From positions 7,399,738 through 7,463,737 of the forward strand of contig NZ_LR593886.1 in NCBI RefSeq assembly GCF_901538265.1: a DNA stretch of 64,000 nt, given 5' to 3'. Each line of letters starts with the position of its first letter. The stretch's first letter is position 1. The notes below the pieces were generated by a model. It had not been told where the DNA came from and ran no database searches. It saw only the letters and a program-made list of their open reading frames with translations. The position numbers and the translations under genes are program-made. This document shows, in pieces, positions 53,226 to 62,110 of the stretch. The stretch comes from Gemmata massiliana (GTDB lineage: Bacteria; Planctomycetota; Planctomycetia; Gemmatales; Gemmataceae).

Positions 53226-53246
53226 CGGAACGAACTCCTCAGTTGC

Positions 53247-53789
53247 TTACTTCTTCGCTTCGACCTTGATACCCAGCTCGACATTGTCGTCGATCTTGCC
53301 CTTACCGTAGGTCATGCCCCACTGCGTGCGGTCGATGGCGAACGACGCGGCGACTTCGAGCTTCCCGTCCTTCTCGGTGATGGTCGCGGGGAAGCTGACG
53401 GACTTCGTCTTGCCGAGGAGCGTCAGGTCACCGGTCACGGTGTAGCCCGCCGTGCCCTTTTCCACCTTCGTCGATTTGAACGTGGCCTTCGGCTGGTTCT
53501 TCACGTCGAAGAAGTCCGCGTTCTTGAGGTGCCCGGTGAGTTTCTCGTCGTCGGAGAAGATCGACTCCGTTTCGATCTCCACCGTGACCTCGAGCTTCGT
53601 GGGGTCGCCGCCGGCGACGGTCGCGGACCCGGTGAGTTTGCCGAACCCACCAGTGTGTTTGCCGTCGGCCTTCTTCCCGACGAACGTGACCTTCGTGTTG
53701 TCGCCGGTGAGGGCGTACTTCGCGTCCGCGGCGCCGGCGGGGACGGCGAGAGCCGCAACGAGACCGAGCGCGATCAGAATCCGGGGCAT
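53247..53789 (-). CDS. YceI-family exported protein
   Basis: 180 aa, ATG at 53789. Signal peptide (MPRILIALGLVAALAVPAGA), then the lipocalin-like YceI fold: KYALTGDNTKVTFVGKKADG, LEVTVEIETESIFSDDEKLT, HLKNADFFDVKNQPKATFKS, TGDLTLLGKTKSVSFP, IDRTQWGMTYGKGK. YceI proteins bind isoprenoid-type lipids such as polyprenyl chains in the periplasm. Confidence 0.92.
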   Translation of the reverse strand: MPRILIALGLVAALAVPAGAADAKYALTGDNTKVTFVGKKADGKHTGGFGKLTGSATVAGGDPTKLEVTVEIETESIFSDDEKLTGHLKNADFFDVKNQPKATFKSTKVEKGTAGYTVTGDLTLLGKTKSVSFPATITEKDGKLEVAASFAIDRTQWGMTYGKGKIDDNVELGIKVEAKK

Positions 53790-54391
53790 GGTCAGCTTCT
53801 CCGCGTTGAAAAGAAAAGACGGGAACCGATCCGCCGGTCCGAGTAACCGGCGACACGACCGCAGTGACATGCGCGGTCGTGGGAAGTGTACTCAGCTACC
53901 GGGCGAGGGGCGCGGGCTTACAACAGAATTTCACATCGGAAACTAGGATAGTGGGAGAAGACAGAGAACTGATATCAGAAGGCAGAGGACAGAAGACAGA
54001 AATCAGCAAAGGCAGAATGGCCACAAAAAAGCACAAAGAGCACAAAAGAAGAGGGCAAGTATCAGAAGACTAAAATCGCACCCTTTGGCTTGCCCCAATA
54101 GGGGCAACCAATGGTAGCCCAAGGCTACGCCAAACGGCCCGAGTTTGGGGGAAGTTTGCCGAGGTTTCGATTGCGAAGCTCGCTTCACCCCTGATTACTC
54201 GCCTGCGCCCCACGGCGCTGAACCAGATATTCACTCTTCTCGCGTCTGATCCGCGTAATCTGCGTTATCAGCGGTTCCGCCTTCTGATCCCTGTTCTCTT
54301 CTTTTGTGCCCTTTGTGCTTTTTTGTGGCCATTCTGCCTTTTGTCTTGATCCGTGTTCTCTGTGTTTATCCGTGGCGGATTTCGCCCCTCG
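53790..54391. other. Long intergenic region with nested repeats
   Basis: 602 bases without a supported gene. It contains purine-rich AGACAGA-type repeats (53950-54006), the 61-base inverted repeat (54008-54341), and in its spacer two small hairpins (TTGCCCC..GGGGCAA around 54095; GGTAGCC..GGCTAC around 54111). Short frames over it are not protein-like. Confidence 0.6.
54008..54341. repeat. 61-nt inverted repeat pair
   Basis: Arms 54008-54068 and 54281-54341 are inverse complements with 5 mismatches; the outer 46 bases (AAAGGCAGAATGGCC, ACAAAAAAGCACAAAG...) differ at a single position. The spacer is 212 bases. Immediately outside and inside are related CGCGTAATCTGCG-type blocks. It resembles, in style, the pair at 24990-25093. 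Confidence 0.85.
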
Positions 54392-56650
54392 CTACGCCTT
54401 CTTGCGGCCGACGACTTTGAGTCGGATCTTATCGCCCGCGAAGACCTTTTCGCCGTGTGCGGGGAAGCGGATCTTCACGCGGCGCAGGGCGCCATAGCCG
54501 CTCACGTCCGTCACGTTGCCGAGGCCGAACTCCTCGTGCTGGACCAACACGCCCACCGCCAGCCCGGTGTCCGGCGCGTCGGGGATCGTGGGCTTCAGTT
54601 CCGGGTTCGGCTTCCGCGGCGGGATGAACGGCCGGGCGCCGGTATCGGCCCAGTCCTTCGCGGCCGAACTCGCCTTCAGGCGCCACTCGTCGGCCGCGGT
54701 GCGCGCGGCGTTGCGGGCCATCGACGGGTCGATGAACTCCACGCCGCCGCGCGGCAGTTCTTGCAGGAACCCGGACGGGATGCAGTAGTTCAACTGCCCG
54801 CGGAACTCGCGCATCCGGGCGTGGCACATATACAGTTCTTTCATCGCGCGCGTCATGCCCACGAAGCACAACCGGCGCTCTTCTTCGATCTCGTCGTCGC
54901 GCCCCATGCTGCGCTCGTGTGGCAACAGCCCCTCTTCCACCGCGAGGACGTACACGACGGGGAACTCCAGCCCCTTCGAGGCGTGCAGCGTCATCACGGA
55001 CACGTGGTCGGCCTGCTCGTCCCAGCCGTCCACGTCCGACGCGAGCGTGATCTGTTCGAGGAAGTCCGTAATGGTGCGGGTGTTGTCCTCGTCCCAGAAC
55101 TGCTTCGCGGCGGTGACGAGTTCGCCCACGTTCGCGAGCCGCTCCGCGTCGTCTTCGTCGGTCGAGTCGCGCAGCATGGCCTCATAGCCCGACTTCTCCA
55201 GCACGAGCCGAACGAGGTCGTGCGGCGGCAGATCGAGCCGCGCGCGTAGGTCCGACATCATCCGGTGGAAGTCCCGCAGCCCGCTCACGGCCTTCCCGCG
55301 GATCTCGGTGATCTTCGCCACCTGTCCGGCCGCGGCGAGCAGCCCGATCTCCTGGTCCGCCGCGAACCCCTGGAGTTTGTCCAGCGACACCTTGCCGATC
55401 CCGCGCCCGGGTTCGTTCACGACGCGGAGGAAACTCACGGTGTCCTGCGGGTTCGCGAGCAGCCGTAGGTACGCGAGCACGTCGCGGTTCTCTTTGCGCT
55501 CGAAGAACGCCAGCCCCTTCACGATCTGGAACTTGACCCCGTGCTTGACGAACGCGCTTTCGAGCGACCGCGTGAGTGCATTGATGCGCATGAAGATCGC
55601 GTGGTCGCGGTACTTGAATTTGCCGCTCTTCACGGCCTCCTTGATGCGCAGCACCACACCCTCGGCCTCGTCCAGCCCGTTGTCGAACGTGATCACGCGG
55701 ACCGGATCGCCCTGCGGGTTGTCGGTGACGAGATCCTTCTTCTTGCGCTGTTTGTTGTGGTCGATGAGCACGCTGGCCGCGTGGATGATCGACTTCGTGC
55801 TGCGGTAGTTCTGCGCCAGCGTGATGGTGCGCGAGTCCGGGAAGTCGCGCTCGAAATCCAAGATAATTTTGATGTCCGAACCACGCCATTTGTAAATCGA
55901 TTGGTCGGGGTCGCCGACCACGCAGAGGTTCGGGTAGTTCAGGCTGAGCTGCTTGACGATCTGGTACTGCGCCGAGTTGGTGTCCTGGTACTCGTCGATG
56001 AGCACGTACTTGAAGCGCGCGTCGAGTTCGGCCCGCAGTTCCTCGTTCGTCTTGAGCGCCATCGCGGGGAGGTACAGCAGATCGTCGAAGTCCATCGCGT
56101 TGGCCTTGCGGAGCCGCTTCTCGTACCCGTGGTACACCTTCCCCACGACCTGCTGGAAGAAGTCCGTGGCGGTGCGCTCGTACTGCGGGGGCGTGAGGAG
56201 CTGGTTCTTCGCCTTGCTGATCGCGCCGCCGACGCGCTCCGGGCTGAACTTCACGTTATCCATGCCGCTCGCCTCGAGCGCGTCCTTCACCAGCTTGTTG
56301 CGGTCGTCCACGTCGTAGATGGTGAAGTTGCGGTCGAACCCGAGGCGCTCCGCGTACTGGCGCAGGAGGCGCGCGCCGAGGCTGTGGAACGTGCTCACCC
56401 ACACCCGGTTGCCCGGCGCCAACTTCTCGACGCGGTTCTTCATCTCGCTGGCGGCCTTGTTCGTGAACGTGATCGCCAGGATGTTGCTCGCGCGCACGCC
56501 GGACCGGAGCAGGTGCGCGACCCGGCGCGTGATCACGCGCGTCTTCCCGCTCCCCGCGCCCGCGAGGATCAGGAGCGGCCCCTCGCCGTGCGTCACCGCG
56601 GCCCGTTGATCGTCGGTGAGGTCGGCGAGCAGGTCGTTTGAATCGGACAT
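54392..56650 (-). CDS. UvrD/PcrA-family ATP-dependent DNA helicase
   Basis: 752 aa, ATG at 56650. Superfamily 1 motifs in order: LTDDQRAAVTHGEGPLLILA with AGAGSGKT (Walker A), FTNKAASEMKNRV, VLIDEYQDTNSAQY, VVGDPDQSIYKWRGSD, LAQNYRSTKSI, and VSVMTLHASKGLEFPVVYVL. The C terminus has the Tudor-like tail (VGVLVQHEEFGLGNV) that in PcrA contacts RNA polymerase. It likely serves in nucleotide excision repair and in clearing of stalled complexes. Starts near the AcpS-like gene, divergent from it. Confidence 0.93.
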   Translation of the reverse strand: MSDSNDLLADLTDDQRAAVTHGEGPLLILAGAGSGKTRVITRRVAHLLRSGVRASNILAITFTNKAASEMKNRVEKLAPGNRVWVSTFHSLGARLLRQYAERLGFDRNFTIYDVDDRNKLVKDALEASGMDNVKFSPERVGGAISKAKNQLLTPPQYERTATDFFQQVVGKVYHGYEKRLRKANAMDFDDLLYLPAMALKTNEELRAELDARFKYVLIDEYQDTNSAQYQIVKQLSLNYPNLCVVGDPDQSIYKWRGSDIKIILDFERDFPDSRTITLAQNYRSTKSIIHAASVLIDHNKQRKKKDLVTDNPQGDPVRVITFDNGLDEAEGVVLRIKEAVKSGKFKYRDHAIFMRINALTRSLESAFVKHGVKFQIVKGLAFFERKENRDVLAYLRLLANPQDTVSFLRVVNEPGRGIGKVSLDKLQGFAADQEIGLLAAAGQVAKITEIRGKAVSGLRDFHRMMSDLRARLDLPPHDLVRLVLEKSGYEAMLRDSTDEDDAERLANVGELVTAAKQFWDEDNTRTITDFLEQITLASDVDGWDEQADHVSVMTLHASKGLEFPVVYVLAVEEGLLPHERSMGRDDEIEEERRLCFVGMTRAMKELYMCHARMREFRGQLNYCIPSGFLQELPRGGVEFIDPSMARNAARTAADEWRLKASSAAKDWADTGARPFIPPRKPNPELKPTIPDAPDTGLAVGVLVQHEEFGLGNVTDVSGYGALRRVKIRFPAHGEKVFAGDKIRLKVVGRKKA

Positions 56651-56871
56651 CGCGAGTCCTTCCAGAGGTTCTTCCGCACAATGACAGAGAACCCGGTCCC
56701 CGGCCCTCGTTCCTACAAAGAGGAAAGAGAAGAAAACCCACGAGCGGTTCGGTCCTCCGCGTTCGGGAGGGGGACGGGTTCTTCAACTGCGAATTCTACC
56801 GGCTCGCACCGGGCGTGCGAAGGTCAGCCAGAACCGGCCCCTTCCCCGCGTCAGAATTCGCCGGAGGGACG

Positions 56872-57294
56872 ATGGAAATACTCGGCCTCGGCACCCAAGT
56901 CATGGAGTGCGCGCGGGTGCGGCAGTTGCTCGACGAACACGCCGACGCCTTCTTGAGACAGGTCTATACCGACCGCGAGGTCCGGTTTTGCAACACGAAG
57001 CGCCAAACCACCGAACAGTACACGGCGCTCTGGGCCGCGAAAGAGGCGGTGTTCCGGGCACTGGGTACGACCTGGAAGCGCGGGATGAACTGGACCGACG
57101 TGGAGATCTTCTGCGACCCGGGAACCCCGCCGCACGCGACCGTGAGCGGGGCGACCCGGGAACTGATGGCGGCCCGCGGCGCGAACCACGTGATGCTCAC
57201 GCTGGCGTTCTGCCGCAGTTTCGCGACCGCGACCGCCATCGCGGGCCGCGCCGCCGGGCCGCCGGTTCCCGAAGACACGGCCCTGGACGATTGA
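56872..57294 (+). CDS. Divergent AcpS-like phosphopantetheinyl transferase
   Basis: 140 aa, ATG at 56872 with GGAGGG 3-4 bases upstream. EILGLGTQVMECARV and WAAKEAVFRALG match AcpS, but the Asp that coordinates magnesium in AcpS (GIG-x-D) is Gln here, and the C-terminal SxSH position reads LAFCRS, so the conserved His is Phe. The Glu of AAKEA is kept. AcpS attaches the pantetheine arm to acyl carrier protein. This could be a planctomycete variant or an inactive paralogue; the CoA genes at 26.2-27.6 kb are not linked to it. Confidence 0.7.
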   Translation: MEILGLGTQVMECARVRQLLDEHADAFLRQVYTDREVRFCNTKRQTTEQYTALWAAKEAVFRALGTTWKRGMNWTDVEIFCDPGTPPHATVSGATRELMAARGANHVMLTLAFCRSFATATAIAGRAAGPPVPEDTALDD

Positions 57295-57323
57295 CGCAGG
57301 GCCGACCTTCCAACGCCCGAACG

Positions 57324-57536
57324 TTACTGCAACCCGTCGCCCACTTCCCGTAACAGGGCTTTGGCGGCCTTGAACGCGGCCCGGACGCTCATCACCCGGC
57401 CCTCGATCTGGTCGGACGTGAACGGGCGGGCGGGGTCCGCTTTCGGCAGCCCGGCCAGTTCCAGCGTGAGCGGCAGCATCTTCATGAACTCGGTCATTCG
57501 GCTCTGTTTCAGTTCGTTGCTGACGGGCTGGTCCAT
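57324..57536 (-). CDS. Small conserved planctomycete-type protein
   Basis: 70 aa, ATG at 57536. ELKQSRMTEFMKMLPLTLEL, then AGLPKADPARPF and RVMSVRAAFKAAKALL; helical and charged. I recognise the pattern as recurring in planctomycetes without assigned function. It converges on the AcpS-like gene, with 29 bases between stop codons. Confidence 0.6.
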   Translation of the reverse strand: MDQPVSNELKQSRMTEFMKMLPLTLELAGLPKADPARPFTSDQIEGRVMSVRAAFKAAKALLREVGDGLQ

Positions 57537-57884
57537 TGGTGCAACTCCGTTCGAGTATCGTGCGCGGGACGTGGCGAACCGGTTACCTCCAAGCCTAGCG
57601 TAACGGGCGCAACATCTCAAGCGCGGGCGCCCATCCTACCCCGGACGCGCCCGCCCGCGCCGCTTCCCCCAATCGCGAACTCTTTCCATCTCCCGACAAC
57701 GCCCGGAACTTAAACCGGAACCGAAAAATTTTCCGGTTCGACTGGCAGACTAGCTAAATACTTCCGCCTGTACCGTCGATGGGATGGTGGGGATACCCGT
57801 CCGAATTGACTGGGGCCGCTCGCAAATGCGGGCGAACGGTTCGATCGGGTAATCGCGGGTCCAGGGTGGGAGCGGGGAACACAC
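57537..57884. other. Intergenic region upstream of the TolC-like gene
   Basis: 348 bases without a supported gene, between divergent starts. It has a GC-rich half (57620-57670) and an inverted repeat AACCGGAA (57713-57720) / TTCCGGTT (57731-57738) around the AT-rich loop CCGAAAAATT, about 150 bases before the TolC-like start; this may be an operator. No promoter hexamers were convincing. Confidence 0.45.
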
Positions 57885-60347
57885 ATGAGCCGGAGCCGAT
57901 GGTTCACACGAGCGCTCGCCGGGGTGCTGACTGTTTCCGCCGCGGGGGGGTGTAAGCAGCAACTGTTTATGGACCCCGCGGACTACAAGGACGCGGCCTC
58001 GCTGAAGCTGCCCGCGTCGCTCGAATCGAACCCGCACGGCGCGATCGCGCCGGGGCAGGTCGACAAGCTGAGCGGTGGCACGACCACGGTGATCGACTTC
58101 GTGCGCCCGCCGCGGCACATGACGCTCCGCGAGTGCGTCGCCCTCGCGCTCGAACAGGGGAACGTGGGGAGCCAGCAGCCGAGCAACCCCGGGTTCAAGA
58201 ACGAGCAGGCCGAGTCGTTCGCCGGGCGCAGCGTCAGCGGCACCGACTCGATCAAGGCGTTCGCCATCGACCCGGCCATCGCCACCGCGGAAATCGAGCG
58301 CTCGGTGAGCAAGTTCGACGCGCGCTGGATCACCTCGATGCAGTGGCAGAAGATCGACCAACCGGTCGCGGCCCAGTTCCTCTCGTTCCAGCAGTCCCGC
58401 GATGCGGCCACGTTCAGCAGCACGCTCGCCAAGCCGCTGCCCACGGGTGGTGTGGCCGGGATCACGTTCAGCACCGACTACTCGAAGTTCTCGCAGAGCT
58501 CCACGACCCAGACGTCGCTCGTCAACCCGAACTACACGCCGCGCGTGCAGCTCACGGTCGAGCAGCCGCTGCTGCGGCTGTTCGGGGTGGAAATGAACCA
58601 GCTCTCCCCGACGCACCCCGGGAGCCTCCTGCTCCAGGGCGTGCAGTCCACGGGGGTCGGGACCGAGGGCATCCTGCTCACGCGCCTGCGGCTCGACCAG
58701 ACCCGGGCCAACTTCGACATCCTCGTCAACTACATGCTGCTGAACGCGGAGGCGGCGTACTGGAACCTGTACGCCTCGTACTACAACCTGTACGCCCAGG
58801 AAGAGGGGCTCCGGCAGGCGTATGAGGGGTACCGGTACACCTACCTCCGCGTCGAGGCGGGGGCCCTGCGGCCGCAGAACCTGGACCAGATCCAGGCCCA
58901 GTTCGAGCGGTTCCGGCGCCAGGTGTACCAGGCCCGCGGAACGGTGCTGGAGAGCGAGCGCCAGTTGCGCGGCCTCATCGGGCTGCGGAGCGACGACGGC
59001 GTGCGGCTCGTCCCCATCGACGAACCGAACCTCGCGCCCTACAAGCCGGACTTCCAGGAGTCGGCCAACGACGCCATCGCGTACCGCCCGGACCTGCTGC
59101 TCGCCCGCCAGGACGTGAAGTTCCGGCAGCTCGACCTGCTGCTCCAGAAGAACTTGCGGCGCCCCGACCTGCGGGCCTTCGGCCAGTACGACATGGCCGG
59201 CCTCGGGACGCGGCTCGACGGGCGCGCGGAGGACTTCGGCGCTAACGGGAACACGACCCCGGGCAACGCCTTCAGTAACTTCATCGACAACCGGTTCAAC
59301 AGTTGGACCCTCGGGGTGCGGCTCGACATGCCGCTCGGGTTCCGCGACGCCAACGCTTTGGTGCGCCAGGCCCAGTTGAACATGGCCAAGAGCTACATCC
59401 AGCTCCGGGACAACGAACTGAAGGCCGTCGAGTTCCTGATCCTCCAGTACCGGCGCGTGGTCCAGACGCACACGGAAATCGCCCCGGCCCGGGCCGAGCG
59501 CGAGGCCCTTCAGCGGTACGTGGCCCGGATCAAGGCGGCCCTGTTGATCGAAGGCCCGCGCGAACAGGACTTCCTCAGTAACTTGACCGTGCAGCAACAG
59601 TTGGCGGCGGCGATCGCGGCCGAGACGCAGGCGGTGGCCAACTACAACATCGCCCTGGCCCAGTTCGAGTGGGCGAAGGGAACGATCCAGCAGTACAATA
59701 ACGTGTCGGTCGGCGATGGCCAACTGCCGCCGTGGGTCTCCAAGCGGGCCAAGGACCACATCCGCGAGCGGACCGAAGCGGCCATCAAACTGCGCGACCA
59801 GCCGGTAGCCCCGGGCGGCGTCGCGGCCGGCGGGCACTCGGTCTCGCAAGTGGGCGGCACCGCGTCGCTGCTCCAGCTCCCGCCGTTCGCCGAGAAGCGC
59901 GACCCGGTACCGGAGAACCTGCCGGCGATGCCGGAACCGAAGAACCCGAACGACCCGCGCCCGATGCCGGAGCCTTCGCGCCCCGGGAACGCCGGTTCGA
60001 CTCCGGAGTACTTCCAGCCGGGCGGCCGGGTCCAGCTCCCGCCGCTCCCGAGCGGCCGACCGAGCGGCGCCAACGTGCCCCCGGTGACCGGGAGCGGGAA
60101 CGCCTCGGGTGGGGACTACTTCCGCCCCACCGGGCGGGCAACGGTTCCAGAACCGACGCCGTACCGCCCCGCGGTGAGCGGAACGGGGGCGCCCGCGATC
60201 CCGTCCGCGTCGAGCGACTCGAAACCGGGCGATCGCGCCACACTCCCGCCGCTGCCCGACACGAGCAAGCCCAGCGGATCGATCCCGTCGGTGCCGTCCG
60301 GCCCCGCGATCCCGCCGACGCTCCCGCCGCTACCGGGCGGCCAATAA
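57885..60347 (+). CDS. TolC-family outer membrane lipoprotein with Pro-rich C-terminal tail
   Basis: 820 aa, ATG at 57885. A signal peptide ends near AAGGC (C23, lipobox-like). The region from ~80 (MTLRECVALALEQGN) to ~620 has the two TolC/OEP repeats with long helices: LLNAEAAYWNLYASYYNLYA, RVEAGALRPQNLDQIQAQFE, DNELKAVEFLILQYRRVVQT. From about 640 the chain becomes Pro/Gly/Ser/Asn-rich (~180 residues; PAMPEPKNPNDPRPMPEPSR), which TolC proteins do not have. Probable outer-membrane part of an efflux or secretion system. No partner pump genes follow; a terminator does. Confidence 0.8.
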   Translation: MSRSRWFTRALAGVLTVSAAGGCKQQLFMDPADYKDAASLKLPASLESNPHGAIAPGQVDKLSGGTTTVIDFVRPPRHMTLRECVALALEQGNVGSQQPSNPGFKNEQAESFAGRSVSGTDSIKAFAIDPAIATAEIERSVSKFDARWITSMQWQKIDQPVAAQFLSFQQSRDAATFSSTLAKPLPTGGVAGITFSTDYSKFSQSSTTQTSLVNPNYTPRVQLTVEQPLLRLFGVEMNQLSPTHPGSLLLQGVQSTGVGTEGILLTRLRLDQTRANFDILVNYMLLNAEAAYWNLYASYYNLYAQEEGLRQAYEGYRYTYLRVEAGALRPQNLDQIQAQFERFRRQVYQARGTVLESERQLRGLIGLRSDDGVRLVPIDEPNLAPYKPDFQESANDAIAYRPDLLLARQDVKFRQLDLLLQKNLRRPDLRAFGQYDMAGLGTRLDGRAEDFGANGNTTPGNAFSNFIDNRFNSWTLGVRLDMPLGFRDANALVRQAQLNMAKSYIQLRDNELKAVEFLILQYRRVVQTHTEIAPARAEREALQRYVARIKAALLIEGPREQDFLSNLTVQQQLAAAIAAETQAVANYNIALAQFEWAKGTIQQYNNVSVGDGQLPPWVSKRAKDHIRERTEAAIKLRDQPVAPGGVAAGGHSVSQVGGTASLLQLPPFAEKRDPVPENLPAMPEPKNPNDPRPMPEPSRPGNAGSTPEYFQPGGRVQLPPLPSGRPSGANVPPVTGSGNASGGDYFRPTGRATVPEPTPYRPAVSGTGAPAIPSASSDSKPGDRATLPPLPDTSKPSGSIPSVPSGPAIPPTLPPLPGGQ

Positions 60348-60378
60348 GCGTGAGCCGAAGTGAGCGAACGTGAATGAA

Positions 60379-60413
60379 GATCGGGGTGCCTTCGGGCGCC
60401 CCGATCGCGTTTT
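60379..60413 (+). terminator. Intrinsic terminator with TTCG loop
   Basis: A 12-bp stem (60379-60390 with 60395-60406, one G-T pair), TTCG tetraloop, then CGCGTTTT. It lies 32 bases after the stop of the TolC-like gene. Confidence 0.8.
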
Positions 60414-60517
60414 GTAGGTGGAAGTGAACGCCGCGCGCCAAGCACTCGGTCTCGAACCGCTCCGCGAGTACAACAACGTACTCCGAAGTTGCGAACCGAA
60501 ACCGCCAGGAGGCGCTT

Positions 60518-61075
60518 GTGGGGACTGTCGCATTTCCACTGAGGCCCGCGACCCGCGCCGACCTGCCCCGCTTGTGCGACCTCATCGACCAGTCGGTGCG
60601 AGCGCTTAGTGCGGGCTACTACACCCCCGCACAAATCGAGAGCGCGCTTCGGTTCGTGTTCGGGCCAGATACACAGTTGATTGCGGATCAGACCTACTTC
60701 GTTATCGAAAGCGAAAGTGGAGAACTGGCCGCCGCGGGCGGGTGGAGCCGGCGCCGAACGCTCTACGGTGGCGACCAAATGAAAGCAACCGATGACCCGC
60801 TTTTAGACCCCGCGACCGAACCGGCCCGAATTCGAGCGTTCTTCGTTCACCCCGCGTGGGCGCGACGCGGACTGGCGCGGCAGTTGTTCGAGCGCTGTGC
60901 GTCTGACGCGCAGCGGGTCGGGTTCCACACACTGGAACTCATGGCCACGCTGCCGGGCGAGCCACTTTACTTGGCGCTGGGCTTCACGCCCGTCGAAAGA
61001 ACCACGACAGAGTTGCCCGACGGCGAAACGCTCCCACTCGTACGTATGACACGACCACTTCCCGCTACATCCTGA
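60518..61075 (+). CDS. GNAT-family N-acetyltransferase
   Basis: 185 aa. GTG start at 60518, GGAGG upstream. FPLRPATRADLPRLCDLIDQ at the N terminus, and the acetyl-CoA-binding segment ARIRAFFVHPAWARRGLARQ (R-x-x-G-x-A pattern) with the C-terminal YLALGFTPVE. The substrate is not deducible. Followed after 9 bases by a gene of unknown function. Confidence 0.85.
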   Translation: MGTVAFPLRPATRADLPRLCDLIDQSVRALSAGYYTPAQIESALRFVFGPDTQLIADQTYFVIESESGELAAAGGWSRRRTLYGGDQMKATDDPLLDPATEPARIRAFFVHPAWARRGLARQLFERCASDAQRVGFHTLELMATLPGEPLYLALGFTPVERTTTELPDGETLPLVRMTRPLPATS

Positions 61076-61084
61076 TCGACGGAC

Positions 61085-62095
61085 GTGACAACACCCACGC
61101 CGAACGGGAGCCGTCGATTGGCACCCGCTCCGATCATTGCGGCGGTTGCCGGTTGTTGTTACGCTGCGGGTGCGTTGACGCACTATGGGGCGTCGAGCCG
61201 AACATTCGTGGTTCTGGCGCACGAGGGGGTTATGGGTAAGCCGGCGCGTCCGAGCACACTTGTGCGCGAGCAGGAGCAATTCGCGACTCGGGCGATCGAG
61301 TCGTTACGGGCGATCCCGCAGCCGTCCGACGAAGCCGGGGCCGCCGAACACCTCTTCCGGTTGCAGTTCACGGCGAGCGCCCTGGTCATCGCATTCCAGG
61401 TTCGGTGGCAGAACGGGATCGGCGATCACACCGAAACCGCTCGCCGGGTCGTGGCGGTCGCACGCGACGCCGTTGTGGTTCGGCAACGTTTTCCGGAAGC
61501 GGCTTCCACGTTCCCGTTCCATCACGCGGCTTGGTTCGTCTACCTCCTCGACGGAACCTTTGACGCGGAATTCCTTGCCCAATTCCCGGTGCCCGCGGAT
61601 CTGACCGGTTGGTGGATCGATTACCCGTTTATGCTCGGCGATGCGTGCCTCCTCAATTGGCTCCGCACCCGGACCCCGCACCCGGACTGGGAGGCCCTCC
61701 TCAACGGCCGACTCGAGCGGCGATTGCCGACCGCACACTTGAGCAAGACGTACCAAGCCTACAGCGACGCGGCGGGCGCGATTTTCACCGCGGACCGAGC
61801 GACGTTCACCGAAGCAGTCCACGAAGCGGAGCGGTTGTACGACAAGCGCTGGCGTATCAGCTATGAGGTGCCCGAAGGCGGGATCATCATGAATCCGAAG
61901 GCGCGGGGACGGGATTTCCGGCTGGCCGCTCTGTTGGAATATGCTCGTCGCACCCGACCGGAGTGGCCCGGTGTTACGTCATCGCACCAGTGGGCTGGCG
62001 CGAAGCCGCCCGAACCTCGCGCAGCGACTCGACGGGTGAGTAAGCGCCCCACGACCAAAAATACAGCCAAGCCGAACCGTCCAGCCACCTCGTAA
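61085..62095 (+). CDS. Hypothetical protein
   Basis: 336 aa, GTG at 61085. A weakly hydrophobic stretch near residues 17-32 (IIAAVAGCCYAAGALTHY), then a largely helical body: QEQFATRAIESLRAIPQPSD, FHHAAWFVYLLDGTFDAEFL, DWEALLNGRLERRLP. A basic C terminus (KRPTTKNTAKPNRPATS). No family recognised. Spacing suggests co-transcription with the acetyltransferase. Confidence 0.55.
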   Translation: MTTPTPNGSRRLAPAPIIAAVAGCCYAAGALTHYGASSRTFVVLAHEGVMGKPARPSTLVREQEQFATRAIESLRAIPQPSDEAGAAEHLFRLQFTASALVIAFQVRWQNGIGDHTETARRVVAVARDAVVVRQRFPEAASTFPFHHAAWFVYLLDGTFDAEFLAQFPVPADLTGWWIDYPFMLGDACLLNWLRTRTPHPDWEALLNGRLERRLPTAHLSKTYQAYSDAAGAIFTADRATFTEAVHEAERLYDKRWRISYEVPEGGIIMNPKARGRDFRLAALLEYARRTRPEWPGVTSSHQWAGAKPPEPRAATRRVSKRPTTKNTAKPNRPATS

Positions 62096-62110
62096 GGCCA
62101 GGCCGGTAGC

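Noticed and set aside
54306-54497. 63-codon frame at the right arm of the 61-base inverted repeat
   Set aside because: Lies in repeat sequence and overlaps the end of the helicase gene; not protein-like.
57750-59849. 699-codon minus-strand open frame opposite the TolC-like gene
   Set aside because: Antisense of a confidently recognised coding sequence; composition is biased and no motif is present.
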